Shown here: piece by piece, positions 51,797 to 60,393 of the stretch
How positions within the stretch are numbered: position 1 is the first letter of the stretch
Layout of the letters: every line of letters starts with the position of its first letter
Source of the DNA: JAITMY01 sp031549685
Lineage (GTDB): Bacteria > Bacteroidota > Bacteroidia > Bacteroidales > UBA932
Length of the DNA stretch: 64,000 bases
Reading direction: 5' to 3'
Assembly: GCA_031549685.1 (NCBI GenBank)
Contig: JAVBPG010000018.1
Span: 1 to 64,000 of the forward strand
Position numbers and translations under genes: made by a program
Notes under the pieces: generated by a model
Told to the model about the DNA's origin: nothing
The model's input: the letters and a program-made list of their open reading frames with translations, nothing else
The model's database searches: none

Positions 51797-52579
51797 TTAT
51801 ATTTGATACAAAAATTCGCGTAAGACCAAAGCGCTCATTATGTTGTAGTTTTTGTATGCTTCGGTAATTTCTTTATACATCTTGTTTTTCCCTTTGATGT
51901 ACAGTACTCCATCAAGGATTGCTATTTTTATAGTTTTTACTTTTTTTGCTTCTACTGTGGCAATCGCATCATTAAATTGAGCATTTTGATGCCCACCGAA
52001 GTCAGCTAGAAATTTCGCTTCGCCTATTACATATTGCTTATTGAATCTGCCTACAAAATCAAGCCCCTTATTGTGATTATAGCCTAATTCTTCTTTTGCA
52101 AAATCCATCATCGATTTGTCGCTCCCATCCAAAATTGCATCTTTATTGTTTGAAAGAAATGTATTCAAGTCAACAGGATTAATTCCTAGAGATTTCTTCC
52201 TTAGCCATTCTCGAAACATAGGCCCAATTTGTCGATTGGTTTCTTTTGGTTCGCTACACCGTTCATATAGCTTGTCAAGCCCCATTTCATAAATTCTACC
52301 ACAAATACGATTTATTGTTCTAGGGTTTCTATCAATAGCTGTTTTGTCTCTTTTCAGGTAGGCAATGTAGCTGTCTTTTATAGGAAATAAATCAAGTTTC
52401 AATAATTCTTTGATAAGAATGTCATTGTCTTGCTTTTTAAATGCCTTTTCCACTCCCGACCAAATCAATTCGTTAACTTCTCGCATCCCTTCAGGGATTG
52501 TAGGGTATACTTGAAAAAGGTCATCAAGGTACGACCTTTGGTTAGCATATTCAATACTCAAATTAATCCACTTATTCAT
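51797..52579 (-). CDS. Type II restriction endonuclease, PD-(D/E)XK type
   Basis: A 260-aa protein assigned by position beside the methyltransferase and by its catalytic motif: Asp174 in GLDFVGRFN, then Glu187-Ala-Lys189 in VIGEAKFLADFGGHQNAQ. This D-x12-ExK arrangement is a PD-(D/E)XK core, and GGHQNAQF is a recurring pattern after the core in type II enzymes. I cannot name the isoschizomer family. The endonuclease gene comes first and the methylase second. AT-rich throughout. Confidence 0.82.
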   Translation of the reverse strand: MNKWINLSIEYANQRSYLDDLFQVYPTIPEGMREVNELIWSGVEKAFKKQDNDILIKELLKLDLFPIKDSYIAYLKRDKTAIDRNPRTINRICGRIYEMGLDKLYERCSEPKETNRQIGPMFREWLRKKSLGINPVDLNTFLSNNKDAILDGSDKSMMDFAKEELGYNHNKGLDFVGRFNKQYVIGEAKFLADFGGHQNAQFNDAIATVEAKKVKTIKIAILDGVLYIKGKNKMYKEITEAYKNYNIMSALVLREFLYQI

Positions 52580-52595
52580 ATCAATTAGTTTTTAG

Positions 52596-52626
52596 CAAAG
52601 TTATTACTTTTTACTCATATTATCAA
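52596..52626 (-). promoter_or_regulatory. Promoter of the restriction-modification operon
   Basis: On the minus strand TTG at 52624-52626, 20 bases, then TAACTTTG at 52596-52603. The spacing is exactly that of the host sigma-A promoters, so the transferred operon appears adapted to a Bacteroidota host. Confidence 0.6.
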
Positions 52627-52699
52627 TGCCAGTCTGTCTCTCTTCTTGCGCCCAACTTACCTGTGGCGTGTACTTCTCTTTTTTCTGAAAACAATTCAC

Positions 52700-52707
52700 T
52701 ATTTTTG
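52700..52707 (+). promoter_or_regulatory. -7 box of the UvrD-like helicase gene
   Basis: TATTTTTG. It leaves a leader of about 80 bases that contains the right R-M flanking repeat. Confidence 0.4.
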
Positions 52708-52750
52708 TAGGCTTTTGAAGAATTTAGGGTTAGAGGTGGCACCCTAATCT

Positions 52751-52770
52751 CTAATCCCTAACTTCTAATC
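52751..52770 (-). repeat. Right 20-base inverted repeat flanking the R-M island
   Basis: CTAATCCCTAACTTCTAATC, the exact reverse complement of 50557-50576. Confidence 0.65.
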
Positions 52771-52791
52771 TCTAATTTCACTCCCCCAACA

Positions 52792-55092
52792 ATGGATTTT
52801 CTTTCAGGTTTAAATACAGTACAGCGCGAGGCGGTAGAAAATTTTGAAGGGCCTTCGCTCGTTATTGCGGGCGCGGGCTCGGGCAAAACGCGCGTGCTCA
52901 CCTACCGCATTGCCAACATGCTGGCGCACGGCGTGAAGCCGTGGAGCGTGCTGGCGCTTACCTTTACCAACAAGGCCGCCAAGGAAATGAAGGAGCGCAT
53001 TGCTAAGGTCGTAGGCGGCGAGCGCTCGCAGGCGCTGTGGATGGGTACTTTTCACTCCATCTTTGCAAAAATTTTGCGCATGGAGGCCGACAAAATCGAA
53101 TTTACCAGTTCCTTTACCATATACGACACCACCGACAGCCGCAACCTCATCCGCGCCATCCTCAAGGAGCTCAACATTGCCGAGGAGCAGTACAAAGTCA
53201 ACGATGTGCACAGCCGCATTTCGATGGCAAAAAACAACCTGATGACGCCGCAGGCCTACGCCGCCAGCGGCGCCATTGCCGAGAACGATGCACGCGCCCG
53301 CAAGCCCCGCATCGCCGAGATTTACTCGGCCTACGCGCGCCGCTGCAAAAGCGCCAACGCCATGGATTTTGACGACCTGCTGCTGTACACCAACATCCTT
53401 TTCCGCGACTACCCCGAGGTGCTCGACAAGTACCGCGCCAAGTTCAGGTACGTGCTGGTGGACGAGTACCAGGATACCAACTACGCGCAGTACTTAATCA
53501 TAAAAAAGCTGACGGAACAGCACCGCAACCTGTGCGTGGTGGGCGATGACGCGCAAAGCATTTACTCGTTCCGCGGCGCGAAGATTGAAAATATTCTCAA
53601 CTTCAAAAAAGACTTTCCGGAAGCTAAAACCTTTAAGCTGGAGCAGAACTACCGCTCCACGCAGAACATTGTAGATGCCGCCAACAGCGTAATCCGCCAC
53701 AACGAGAACCAGCTGAAGAAAAAGTGCTTTTCCGAGGGCGACGAGGGCGAAAAAGTCAGCGTCATTCCCTCGTTTACCGACCAGGAGGAAGGCCTGCGGG
53801 TGGTGGGCGACATCAGCGACCGCATCTACTCGGAGCAGGCGCAGTACAGCGATTTTGCCATACTGTACCGCACCAATGCGCAGTCGCGTATTTTTGAGGA
53901 TGCGCTGCGCCGCAAAAGTATTCCCTACCGCATTTTCGGCGGCATGTCATTCTACCAGCGCAAGGAAATCAAGGACCTGCTGGCCTACCTGCGCCTGCTC
54001 GTCAACCACAACGACGACGAGGCTTTCAAGCGCATTGTCAACTACCCCAAGCGCGGCATCGGCGACACCACCGTGGAGCGCGTTGAGCAGGCGGCTTCGG
54101 CCAATAACCTGAGCATGTGGGACGCCATTCTGAGCCTCACGCCCGAGCAGGCCGACCTGCGCGGCGCCTCGTACAACAAGGTAAGCCAGTTTATCGTTAT
54201 GATCGACACCATGGCGCAGCAGCTCGCCAGCACAAGCGCCTACGATGTGGCGTACAGCGTGGCGCAGCAGTCGGGCATGCTGGCCGAGCTCCGCGCCGAG
54301 AAAACAATTGAGGGCATTGCCAAGCTGGAGAACCTGGAGGAGCTGCTCAACGGCATAAAGGAGTTTTGCGAAAACTACTTGGAGGAAAACGGCGAGCAGC
54401 CGCCGCTGGCGCAATATCTCGAAAATGTTTCGCTGCTTACCGATGCCGACAAGGAGAAACCCGAGGAGCGCAACACCGTTTCGCTGATGACCGTACACTC
54501 GGCCAAGGGGCTGGAGTACAGCTACGTTTACATTGTGGGCTTAGAGGAAAATTTATTCCCCGGGCAAATGGCCGCCATGTCGAACACGGAGCTGGAGGAG
54601 GAGCGCCGCCTGATGTACGTGGCCATGACGCGCGCCAAGCACAAGCTCACCCTATCATTTGCGCAAACCCGCATGCGCTGGGGCAACCTGCAGAGCAACG
54701 CCCCCAGCCGCTTCATCAAGGAGGTCGATCCGCAGCACATCGACCTGCCCGGCGGCGAGCGCGATGAGGAGTCGTACTCGCAAGACCCCGATGACTACGA
54801 CATGCCGCAGCAACGCAGCAACGCATTTGTTCAAAAGCCAAAGTTCAGGCAGGAGGAACCCACGCCGCCAAAGCGGTTGACAAAGCTGCCGCAGCGCATG
54901 GCGCAAAGCTTTACCGCCAGCAGCGCGGGCGATATCGCCCCGGGCGTAACGGTGGAGCACGAGCGCTTCGGGCAGGGCGTGGTGCAGGAGGTGGAGGATG
55001 TTGGCGGCGACACCAAGGTTACCGTGCTCTTTACCTTAGCCGGAAAAAAGAACCTGCTGCTGAAGTATGCAAAGCTGATGGTGGTGAAGTAG
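52792..55092 (+). CDS. UvrD/PcrA-type DNA helicase
   Basis: A 766-aa superfamily 1A helicase. Walker A is GAGSGKT at 27-33; motif II is VLVDEYQDTN; motif III is VVGDDAQSIYSFRGA; motif IV FKLEQNYRS; motif V VSLMTVHSAKGLEYSYVYIV; motif VI EERRLMYVAMTRAKHKL. The C-terminal tail contains a Tudor-like segment (GVTVEHERFGQGVVQEVED) that in PcrA/UvrD contacts RNA polymerase. It unwinds DNA in nucleotide-excision and other repair. Full length. Confidence 0.95.
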   Translation: MDFLSGLNTVQREAVENFEGPSLVIAGAGSGKTRVLTYRIANMLAHGVKPWSVLALTFTNKAAKEMKERIAKVVGGERSQALWMGTFHSIFAKILRMEADKIEFTSSFTIYDTTDSRNLIRAILKELNIAEEQYKVNDVHSRISMAKNNLMTPQAYAASGAIAENDARARKPRIAEIYSAYARRCKSANAMDFDDLLLYTNILFRDYPEVLDKYRAKFRYVLVDEYQDTNYAQYLIIKKLTEQHRNLCVVGDDAQSIYSFRGAKIENILNFKKDFPEAKTFKLEQNYRSTQNIVDAANSVIRHNENQLKKKCFSEGDEGEKVSVIPSFTDQEEGLRVVGDISDRIYSEQAQYSDFAILYRTNAQSRIFEDALRRKSIPYRIFGGMSFYQRKEIKDLLAYLRLLVNHNDDEAFKRIVNYPKRGIGDTTVERVEQAASANNLSMWDAILSLTPEQADLRGASYNKVSQFIVMIDTMAQQLASTSAYDVAYSVAQQSGMLAELRAEKTIEGIAKLENLEELLNGIKEFCENYLEENGEQPPLAQYLENVSLLTDADKEKPEERNTVSLMTVHSAKGLEYSYVYIVGLEENLFPGQMAAMSNTELEEERRLMYVAMTRAKHKLTLSFAQTRMRWGNLQSNAPSRFIKEVDPQHIDLPGGERDEESYSQDPDDYDMPQQRSNAFVQKPKFRQEEPTPPKRLTKLPQRMAQSFTASSAGDIAPGVTVEHERFGQGVVQEVEDVGGDTKVTVLFTLAGKKNLLLKYAKLMVVK

Positions 55093-55147
55093 AAGCCCCA
55101 CCCGCAAACTCTCCGCTTTTTATCCATGCAGCTTAAACCTGCGAGCA

Positions 55148-55178
55148 TAAAAAAGCCGAGGTCGGAACCTCGGCTTAA
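55148..55178 (-). terminator. Hairpin terminator between convergent uvrD-like and cysS genes
   Basis: AAGCCGAGGT, loop CGG, AACCTCGGCTT. The T-run is on the minus strand, so it best fits cysS, but the stem could also stop plus-strand transcription. Confidence 0.6.
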
Positions 55179-55182
55179 CACA

Positions 55183-55207
55183 GATTGCGGGTCAAGCCCG
55201 CAATGAC
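55183..55207. repeat. Half copy of the GTCATTGC palindrome
   Basis: GATTGCGGGTCAAGCCCGCA with ATGACA: the right hairpin of the compound form without its left partner. Confidence 0.6.
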
Positions 55208-55345
55208 AAGCTTGATTAAAGTGCGAGCGCTCGGACAAGATTCCGACCTCGACTTAACTGCCTGCTGCAAACTGCTACTGCCAACTCTTTTAGTAACAAC
55301 CCACGCCAGCCCACGCTGCCTATTGCCGACTGCAAACTGCACACT

Positions 55346-56869
55346 TTACCCCCTGCTCCACTCCGCGCCCTCCTTGGTGTCCTTAACCGTAATGCCCAGC
55401 GATTGCAGCTGGTTGCGAATGGCATCCGAGGTAGCAAAGTCTTTATTCGCCTTGGCCTGCTTGCGCAAATCCAGCAGCAGGTTCATCAGCCCGCCCGTCA
55501 AATCATCATCACCTGCGGCGGCTTGCGCTTCATCTTTTATTCCTAAAATATCGTTGACTACGGTAGCGAAATCCGCTTTCAACCTTTCAATATCAGCAGC
55601 GGTCAGGCTCTCCGTTCCGGCTTTTACCGAGTTGATATTTTTAATCCACTCCGACAGCGCTGCCAGCACCATTGCCGTGTTCAAATCATCGTCCAGCGCG
55701 GCCTTGCTGTCGGCCATCAGCTTCGACACCTCTAAGCTTGACTTATCCGAAGGCTTGAGCTGCGACAGCGTTTGCTGAGCCGCGAGCAAGCGCTGCAAGC
55801 CCTTTTCGGCCGCCTGCAGGGCCTCGTTGCTGAAGTCGAGCGTGCTGCGATAGTGCGCCTGCAGTATGAAAAAGCGAATGGTCATGGGGCTATAGGCTTG
55901 TACCAGCAGCTCGTGCGTACCCGTAAACAGTTCCTCCAGCGTAATGAAGTTACCCAGCGATTTGCCCATCTTCTGCCCATTGATGGTAATCATGTTGTTG
56001 TGCATCCACAGCCTGGCGGCATCGTGCCCGCAGGCGGCAACGCTCTGCGCAATTTCGCACTCGTGGTGCGGGAACATCAGGTCCATTCCGCCGCCGTGAA
56101 TATCGAAGGTTTCGCCCAAATATTTTGTACTCATGGCCGAGCACTCCAAGTGCCAACCGGGGAATCCTCCCAAAGAGTTCAAACCCTTTTTATAGCCCGC
56201 CTTTCTCGTTGGAACTTTCTTAAAATTAGCAGGCCACCTCATTATATGCTCTGGGGAGGCATATTTCCATAGCGCAAAATCAAACGAGTTGCGTTTATCA
56301 CTCTGCCCATCAAGTTCACGCGTATTTGTCATAAGATCATCAAGCACCCTGCCTGAAAGTTTTCCATAAGAATACTTTTTATTGTAACTTTCCACATCAA
56401 AATAAATAGAGCCCTTGCTTTGGTATGCAAACCCACCATCTATAATTTGCTGGATCAGCTCAACTTGCTCAATGATGTGGCCGCTGGCGTGCGGCTCAAT
56501 GCTTGGCGGCAGCACGTTGAGCGAGCGCATGGCGTCGTGGTAGCGGTTAATGTAGTGCTGCGCCACCTCCATGGGCTCCAGATTTTCTACGCGCGCTTTT
56601 TTGGCAATTTTATCCTCCCCGGCATCGGCATCATTTTCCAGGTGGCCAACATCGGTAATGTTCCGTACGTAGCGAACTTTGTAGCCGAGCTGCTTTAAAT
56701 AACGAAACAGTAAATCGAAGGTAATGGCCGGGCGGGCATGGCCCAAATGCGGATCGCCATACACCGTAGGGCCGCACACGTACAAGCCCACATGCGGCGC
56801 GTGCAGCGGTTCGAAGGTTTCTTTTTTACGCGAAAGCGTGTTGTAGAGTTGAAGTGCAGTTGCCATCAC
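55346..56869 (-). CDS. cysS: Cysteine--tRNA ligase
   Basis: A 507-aa class I aminoacyl-tRNA synthetase. The zinc-binding Cys is in YVCGPTVYG, the HIGH motif is DPHLGHARP, and the KMSKS motif is QKMGKSLGN. Zinc ligands continue in WHLECSAMS and FPHHECEIAQS. Full length. The ATG at 56869 is followed by a second ATG at 56866. The message leader contains a GTCATTGC palindrome. Confidence 0.97.
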   Translation of the reverse strand: MMATALQLYNTLSRKKETFEPLHAPHVGLYVCGPTVYGDPHLGHARPAITFDLLFRYLKQLGYKVRYVRNITDVGHLENDADAGEDKIAKKARVENLEPMEVAQHYINRYHDAMRSLNVLPPSIEPHASGHIIEQVELIQQIIDGGFAYQSKGSIYFDVESYNKKYSYGKLSGRVLDDLMTNTRELDGQSDKRNSFDFALWKYASPEHIMRWPANFKKVPTRKAGYKKGLNSLGGFPGWHLECSAMSTKYLGETFDIHGGGMDLMFPHHECEIAQSVAACGHDAARLWMHNNMITINGQKMGKSLGNFITLEELFTGTHELLVQAYSPMTIRFFILQAHYRSTLDFSNEALQAAEKGLQRLLAAQQTLSQLKPSDKSSLEVSKLMADSKAALDDDLNTAMVLAALSEWIKNINSVKAGTESLTAADIERLKADFATVVNDILGIKDEAQAAAGDDDLTGGLMNLLLDLRKQAKANKDFATSDAIRNQLQSLGITVKDTKEGAEWSRG

Positions 56870-56889
56870 AAAATGCTATTAACAAAGGC

Positions 56890-56971
56890 TGTCATTGCGG
56901 GCTTGACCCGCAATCTCATGCCCTTTTTTAGTTTCTATATCTGGAGATTGCGGGTCAAGCCCGCAATGACA
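56890..56971. repeat. GTCATTGC palindrome copy in the cysS leader
   Basis: TGTCATTGCGGGCTTGACCC plus GCAATCTC, spacer, GGAGATTGCGGGTCAAGCCC plus GCAATGACA. It lies between the cysS -7 box (56980-56987) and its ATG, so the cysS mRNA leader would be a long hairpin. Confidence 0.8.
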
Positions 56972-56979
56972 ATTAGTCG

Positions 56980-56987
56980 CAAAGATA
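56980..56987 (-). promoter_or_regulatory. -7 box of cysS
   Basis: TATCTTTG on the minus strand. The leader to the ATG is about 100 bases and holds a palindromic repeat. Confidence 0.5.
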
Positions 56988-56991
56988 GCAC

Positions 56992-57026
56992 AAAAAAGGC
57001 TTTCTCTTGCGTAAAGAAAAAGCCTT
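56992..57026 (-). terminator. Terminator after metK
   Basis: On the minus strand AAGGCTTTTTCTTT, loop, AGAGAAAGCCTTTTTTG. It has a T-run. It is separated from the metK stop by a GTCATTGC palindrome. Confidence 0.7.
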
Positions 57027-57037
57027 AACAATGAATC

Positions 57038-57134
57038 CGTCATTGCGAGCGAAGCGAAGCAATCTCACAATCAGGGCATGAGATTGCTTCGTCGTTCCCT
57101 GCCCGTCCGGTCAGGCGGGCTCCTCGCAATGACG
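57038..57134. repeat. GTCATTGC palindrome copy, GAAGCGAAGC subtype
   Basis: CGTCATTGCGAGCGAAGCGA plus AGCAATCTC; the right arm is interrupted by a small GCCCGTCCGGTCAGGCGGGC hairpin before CTCGCAATGACG. Confidence 0.75.
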
Positions 57135-57142
57135 TGGGTAGG

Positions 57143-58399
57143 TTACTTCAGCTTAAACTCCTTCTTAATATCGCCCACCATATCCAACTTTTCCCAGGCA
57201 AAGAATTCCACCTCCTTGCTTGTCTTCTTTCCTCCAATCAAAAAGTCCACCTTGCGCTTGAAGGGCTTGCGGCCAAAGTGGCCGTACGATGCCGTTTCCT
57301 CGAAAATGGGGTTGAGCAGGCCGAAGCGCTTTACAATGGCGTAGGGACGCATATCGAAAAGTTTTTCCACCTTTTGGGCAATTTCGCCGTCGGTCATTTT
57401 CACCTTTGCCGTGCCGTAGGTGTTTACGTACAGCCCTACAGGCTTTGCCACGCCAATGGCGTAGGCGGCCTGCACCAGCACCTGCTCGGCCAAGCCTGCC
57501 GCTACCATATTTTTGGCAATGTGGCGCGCGGCGTAAGCGGCCGAGCGGTCAACCTTGCTGCTGTCCTTGCCCGAGAAGGCGCCGCCGCCGTGCGCACCCC
57601 AACCGCCGTAGGTATCTACAATAATCTTACGACCGGTCAAACCAGTGTCACCGTGCGGACCGCCGATTACGAACTTGCCCGTGGGGTTAACGTGCAGAAT
57701 ATATTTTTTGTCAAATAATTTTTCAACGCTCTTGCCCATTTTTTTGATGGTGCGCGGAATAAGAATATTTTGTACATCATCTTTTATTTTCTTGAGCATC
57801 ACATCATCCTTGGCAAAATCGTCGTGCTGTGTTGATACCACAATAGTGTGTACACGCAAAGGTTTGTTAGTTTTGTCATCGTACTCAATGGTAACCTGGC
57901 TTTTGCTGTCGGGGCGCAGGTACTTCATTACCTTACCCTCGCGACGAATGGCGGCCAGCTCCACCAGCAGCTCGTGCGCAATGGTGAGCGTGAGCGGCAT
58001 CAGTTCCTTGGTTTCGTTGCAGGCGTAGCCAAACATAATACCCTGGTCGCCGGCGCCCTGCTCTTCGGCTTTTTTGCGCACCACGCCCTGGTTAATATCG
58101 GGCGACTGGGCGTGAATGGTCGAGATTACACCGCACGAATTTGCTTCGAACATGTACTCTCCCTTGTTGTAACCAATGCGGTCGATTACGCGGCGGGCGG
58201 TTTCCTGCACGTCCACGTAGGCGTTGGTGTTGACCTCGCCGCTGAGCACGCACAGCCCTGTGGTAACCAGCGTTTCGCACGCTACCTTTGAGGTGGGGTC
58301 TTGCTTCAGGAACGCGTCAACCAACGCGTCCGAAATTTGGTCGGCAACCTTATCGGGGTGCCCTTCGGAAACGGATTCCGATGTAAAGAAATAAGCCAT
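57143..58399 (-). CDS. metK: S-adenosylmethionine synthase
   Basis: A 418-aa enzyme that makes SAM from methionine and ATP. Motifs: SEGHPDKVADQISDALVD, GAGDQGIMFGYA, and the P-loop-like GGGAFSGKDSSKVDRSAAY. Slightly longer than the E. coli enzyme. A SAM-II-like riboswitch lies about 170 bases upstream in the leader, which fits feedback control by its product. Confidence 0.97.
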   Translation of the reverse strand: MAYFFTSESVSEGHPDKVADQISDALVDAFLKQDPTSKVACETLVTTGLCVLSGEVNTNAYVDVQETARRVIDRIGYNKGEYMFEANSCGVISTIHAQSPDINQGVVRKKAEEQGAGDQGIMFGYACNETKELMPLTLTIAHELLVELAAIRREGKVMKYLRPDSKSQVTIEYDDKTNKPLRVHTIVVSTQHDDFAKDDVMLKKIKDDVQNILIPRTIKKMGKSVEKLFDKKYILHVNPTGKFVIGGPHGDTGLTGRKIIVDTYGGWGAHGGGAFSGKDSSKVDRSAAYAARHIAKNMVAAGLAEQVLVQAAYAIGVAKPVGLYVNTYGTAKVKMTDGEIAQKVEKLFDMRPYAIVKRFGLLNPIFEETASYGHFGRKPFKRKVDFLIGGKKTSKEVEFFAWEKLDMVGDIKKEFKLK

Positions 58400-58569
58400 G
58401 ATATCAATTAAAAATTAAGAATTAAAAATGAGAATTAAGAATGATAAAAACAACCAGTTTACGGACAAAAGACAGCAGAGCTGAAAGAGCAGCGACAAGT
58501 CTTTGCTCTTTTCGTCTTTACTCCTTGTTCTTACACGAAAAAATTACGGAAACGATAGACAGAAAGGTC

Positions 58570-58622
58570 AACGGGTTTAGCATTTTTTTCTGTGGTTGCA
58601 ATCGTTTCAAATTTTTCCACGT
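58570..58622 (-). ncRNA. SAM-II-like riboswitch upstream of metK
   Basis: On the minus strand the leader contains GTGG, a loop with ATTTGAAACGATTGCAA, the pairing strand CCAC, an A-rich linker, and then ATGCTAAA. This order (GTGG stem, AUUUG and GAUUGCAA in the loop, CCAC, A-rich, GCUAAA) is that of the SAM-II pseudoknot known mainly from Alphaproteobacteria and also reported in Bacteroidota. The second pairing of the pseudoknot is weak by eye (AUU with AAU). It starts right after the predicted transcription start. Confidence 0.6.
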
Positions 58623-58633
58623 ATGTCAGGGCG

Positions 58634-58641
58634 CAAAGATA
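58634..58641 (-). promoter_or_regulatory. -7 box of metK
   Basis: TATCTTTG on the minus strand, giving a leader of about 230 bases, unusually long for this window. The leader also holds an AT-rich repeat next to the ATG. The rest of the 353-base gap toward ubiX has no gene. Confidence 0.55.
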
Positions 58642-58752
58642 AGGGCTAAATGGGGAATAACTACCAAGTATGCGTTAAAATCAATTAAAAACAATGCAAA
58701 CCTCTCCCCTTTCCCCTCTCCACAGGAGAGGAGAATCTGGCCCGAGGTCCTC

Positions 58753-59316
58753 CTACTCCCCCCAGCTGTACCCATCAACCTCCACCCCCGCCAGGGAGAG
58801 CGCGCGGTTCACAACGGTCATGGCCAAGTCTTCAACGCCGGCAGGCCTGCTGTAGAACGAGGGGCTTGCGGGGCAAATAATTCCTCCGGCCTCGGTTACG
58901 GCGGCCATGTTGCGCAGGTGGATGAGGCTGTAGGGCGTTTCGCGCGCCACTAAAATCAATTTTCTCCGCTCCTTGAGCATCACATCGGCGGCGCGGCAAA
59001 TGAGCGAGTCGGCCACGCCGGCGGCCACGCGCGCCAGCGTACCCATGCTGCAGGGCGCCACAATCATGGCGTGGTAACCGGACGAGCCCGAGGCAAAGGG
59101 CGCGGCAAACGATTGGTTATCGTAAATCTTCACGGGCATTTTTTGCAGGCCGGCAAGCGCGTCTTCGCCCAGCTCGTAGGTAAAAACCTCGCGCCCGCTA
59201 TCGGAGAAAACAAGGGCTACACTGCTTACCCGTCCGGGCAATGCGCACAACTTTTCCAGCAACAGCTTTGCGTACAGCGCGCCGCTTGCACCCGTTACGG
59301 CAACTATGATGTTCAT
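58753..59316 (-). CDS. ubiX: Flavin prenyltransferase UbiX
   Basis: A 187-aa UbiX/PAD1 family protein that attaches a dimethylallyl group to FMN to make prenyl-FMN, the cofactor of UbiD decarboxylases. Motifs: VAVTGASGALYAKLLLE, VAPCSMGTLARVAAGVADSL and VARETPYSLIHLRNM. No ubiD gene is adjacent. Full length, with its own -7 box. Confidence 0.94.
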   Translation of the reverse strand: MNIIVAVTGASGALYAKLLLEKLCALPGRVSSVALVFSDSGREVFTYELGEDALAGLQKMPVKIYDNQSFAAPFASGSSGYHAMIVAPCSMGTLARVAAGVADSLICRAADVMLKERRKLILVARETPYSLIHLRNMAAVTEAGGIICPASPSFYSRPAGVEDLAMTVVNRALSLAGVEVDGYSWGE

Positions 59317-59335
59317 TTGGCAGAATTCTTTTCAT

Positions 59336-59343
59336 CAAAGGTA
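59336..59343 (-). promoter_or_regulatory. -7 box of ubiX
   Basis: TACCTTTG on the minus strand, about 20 bases before the ATG. Confidence 0.5.
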
Positions 59344-59379
59344 CAAAAACATCGCACATGATGGCAATAGCATAACCGT

Positions 59380-59517
59380 TGTCATTGCGGGCTTGACCCG
59401 CAATCTCCCGCCAAAAAGACTCTTCGATTAGGAGATCCCGAATCAAGTTCGGGATGACAGATAAAAATGAGATTGCGGGTCAAAGTTTATCCCGACTTGG
59501 CGGGACCCGCAATGACA
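59380..59517. repeat. Two adjoining GTCATTGC palindromes
   Basis: A compound copy (TGTCATTGCGGGCTTGACCC ... GGGATGACAG, to 59460) is joined to a second unit (GAGATTGCGGGTC...GACCCGCAATGACA) interrupted by a TTTATCCCGACTTGGCGGG insert. It fills the divergent space between ubiX and mlaE. Confidence 0.7.
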
Positions 59518-59551
59518 TGGGAAAATATGAGAATCGCTCCCATATTTTTCG

Positions 59552-59559
59552 TACCTTTG
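59552..59559 (+). promoter_or_regulatory. -7 box of mlaE-mlaF
   Basis: TACCTTTG, with a leader of about 17 bases before the ATG. Confidence 0.55.
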
Positions 59560-59581
59560 TAGTTATTTTTCAAAAAAACGG

Positions 59582-60313
59582 ATGAGGTTTTTTTCCAATA
59601 TAGGCAGCTACATTTTGCTCATGGCGCGCGTGTTTGCCAAACCGCAGCGGTGGCGCATCTTCTACAATCAAATCGTGAACGAGATGATGAACCTCGGCAT
59701 GAGCTCGCTGCCCATAGTGTCCATCGTATCGGTTTTTGTGGGCGCGGTAATTGCCATACAAACGGCGTACAACATGCAAAACGCGCCTACCTACATGATA
59801 GGCCTGGCCACGCGCGACTCGCTCATCCTGGAGTTTTGCTCCACCATGATTGCGCTGATTTTGTCGGGAAAAGTAGGCTCCAACATTGCCTCGCAGCTGG
59901 GCAGCATGCGCATTACCGAGCAGGTGGACGCGCTGGAACTCATGGGCGTTAACTCGGCCAACTACCTTATTTGCCCCAAAATTATTGCCATGGTAACGCT
60001 GGCGCCCTTCATCACCATTTTCAGCATCGCGCTCGGCATTTCCGGCGGCCTCGTGGGCATGGCCCTTACCGACTACCTTACGGTGGATCAGTACATCGAA
60101 GGAATTCAGCAGGATTTTACGCCCTACTACGTTACCTACTCCATCATCAAGTCCATGGTGTTTGCCTTTATCATTACCACCATTTCGGCCTTCTGGGGAT
60201 ACTCGGTAAACCACGGCACGCTTGAGGTTGGCCGCAACAGCACGAGGGCGGTGGTGTCGAGCTGCATCTGTATTTTGGTTTTTAACTTATTGCTCACGGA
60301 GCTTTTATTATAG
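59582..60313 (+). CDS. mlaE: MlaE-type ABC transporter permease
   Basis: A 243-aa permease of the Mla/Mce lipid transport family with about five or six helices. Family blocks are LPIVSIVSVFVGAVIAIQTA and VGSNIASQLGSMRITEQVDA, with the coupling helix EQVDALELMGV. It moves phospholipids between the inner membrane and MCE proteins. It is co-transcribed with mlaF, separated only by a palindromic repeat. Confidence 0.93.
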   Translation: MRFFSNIGSYILLMARVFAKPQRWRIFYNQIVNEMMNLGMSSLPIVSIVSVFVGAVIAIQTAYNMQNAPTYMIGLATRDSLILEFCSTMIALILSGKVGSNIASQLGSMRITEQVDALELMGVNSANYLICPKIIAMVTLAPFITIFSIALGISGGLVGMALTDYLTVDQYIEGIQQDFTPYYVTYSIIKSMVFAFIITTISAFWGYSVNHGTLEVGRNSTRAVVSSCICILVFNLLLTELLL

Positions 60314-60314
60314 C

Positions 60315-60393
60315 TGTCATTGCGGGCTTGACCCGCAATCTCCTCACAAAGGTGTTCCTAATCGGGAGATTGCGGGTCAAGCCCGCAATGACA
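60315..60393. repeat. GTCATTGC palindrome exactly filling the mlaE-mlaF gap
   Basis: It begins two bases after the mlaE stop and ends at the base before the first mlaF ATG (60394). Left unit TGTCATTGCGGGCTTGACCC plus GCAATCTCC, spacer, right unit GGAGATTGCGGGTCAAGCCC plus GCAATGACA. Confidence 0.85.

Noticed and set aside
60328..60393. Upstream start for mlaF that would add 22 residues
   Set aside because: The extra residues are the translation of the palindromic repeat, and homologues start near MITAKNISKSF.
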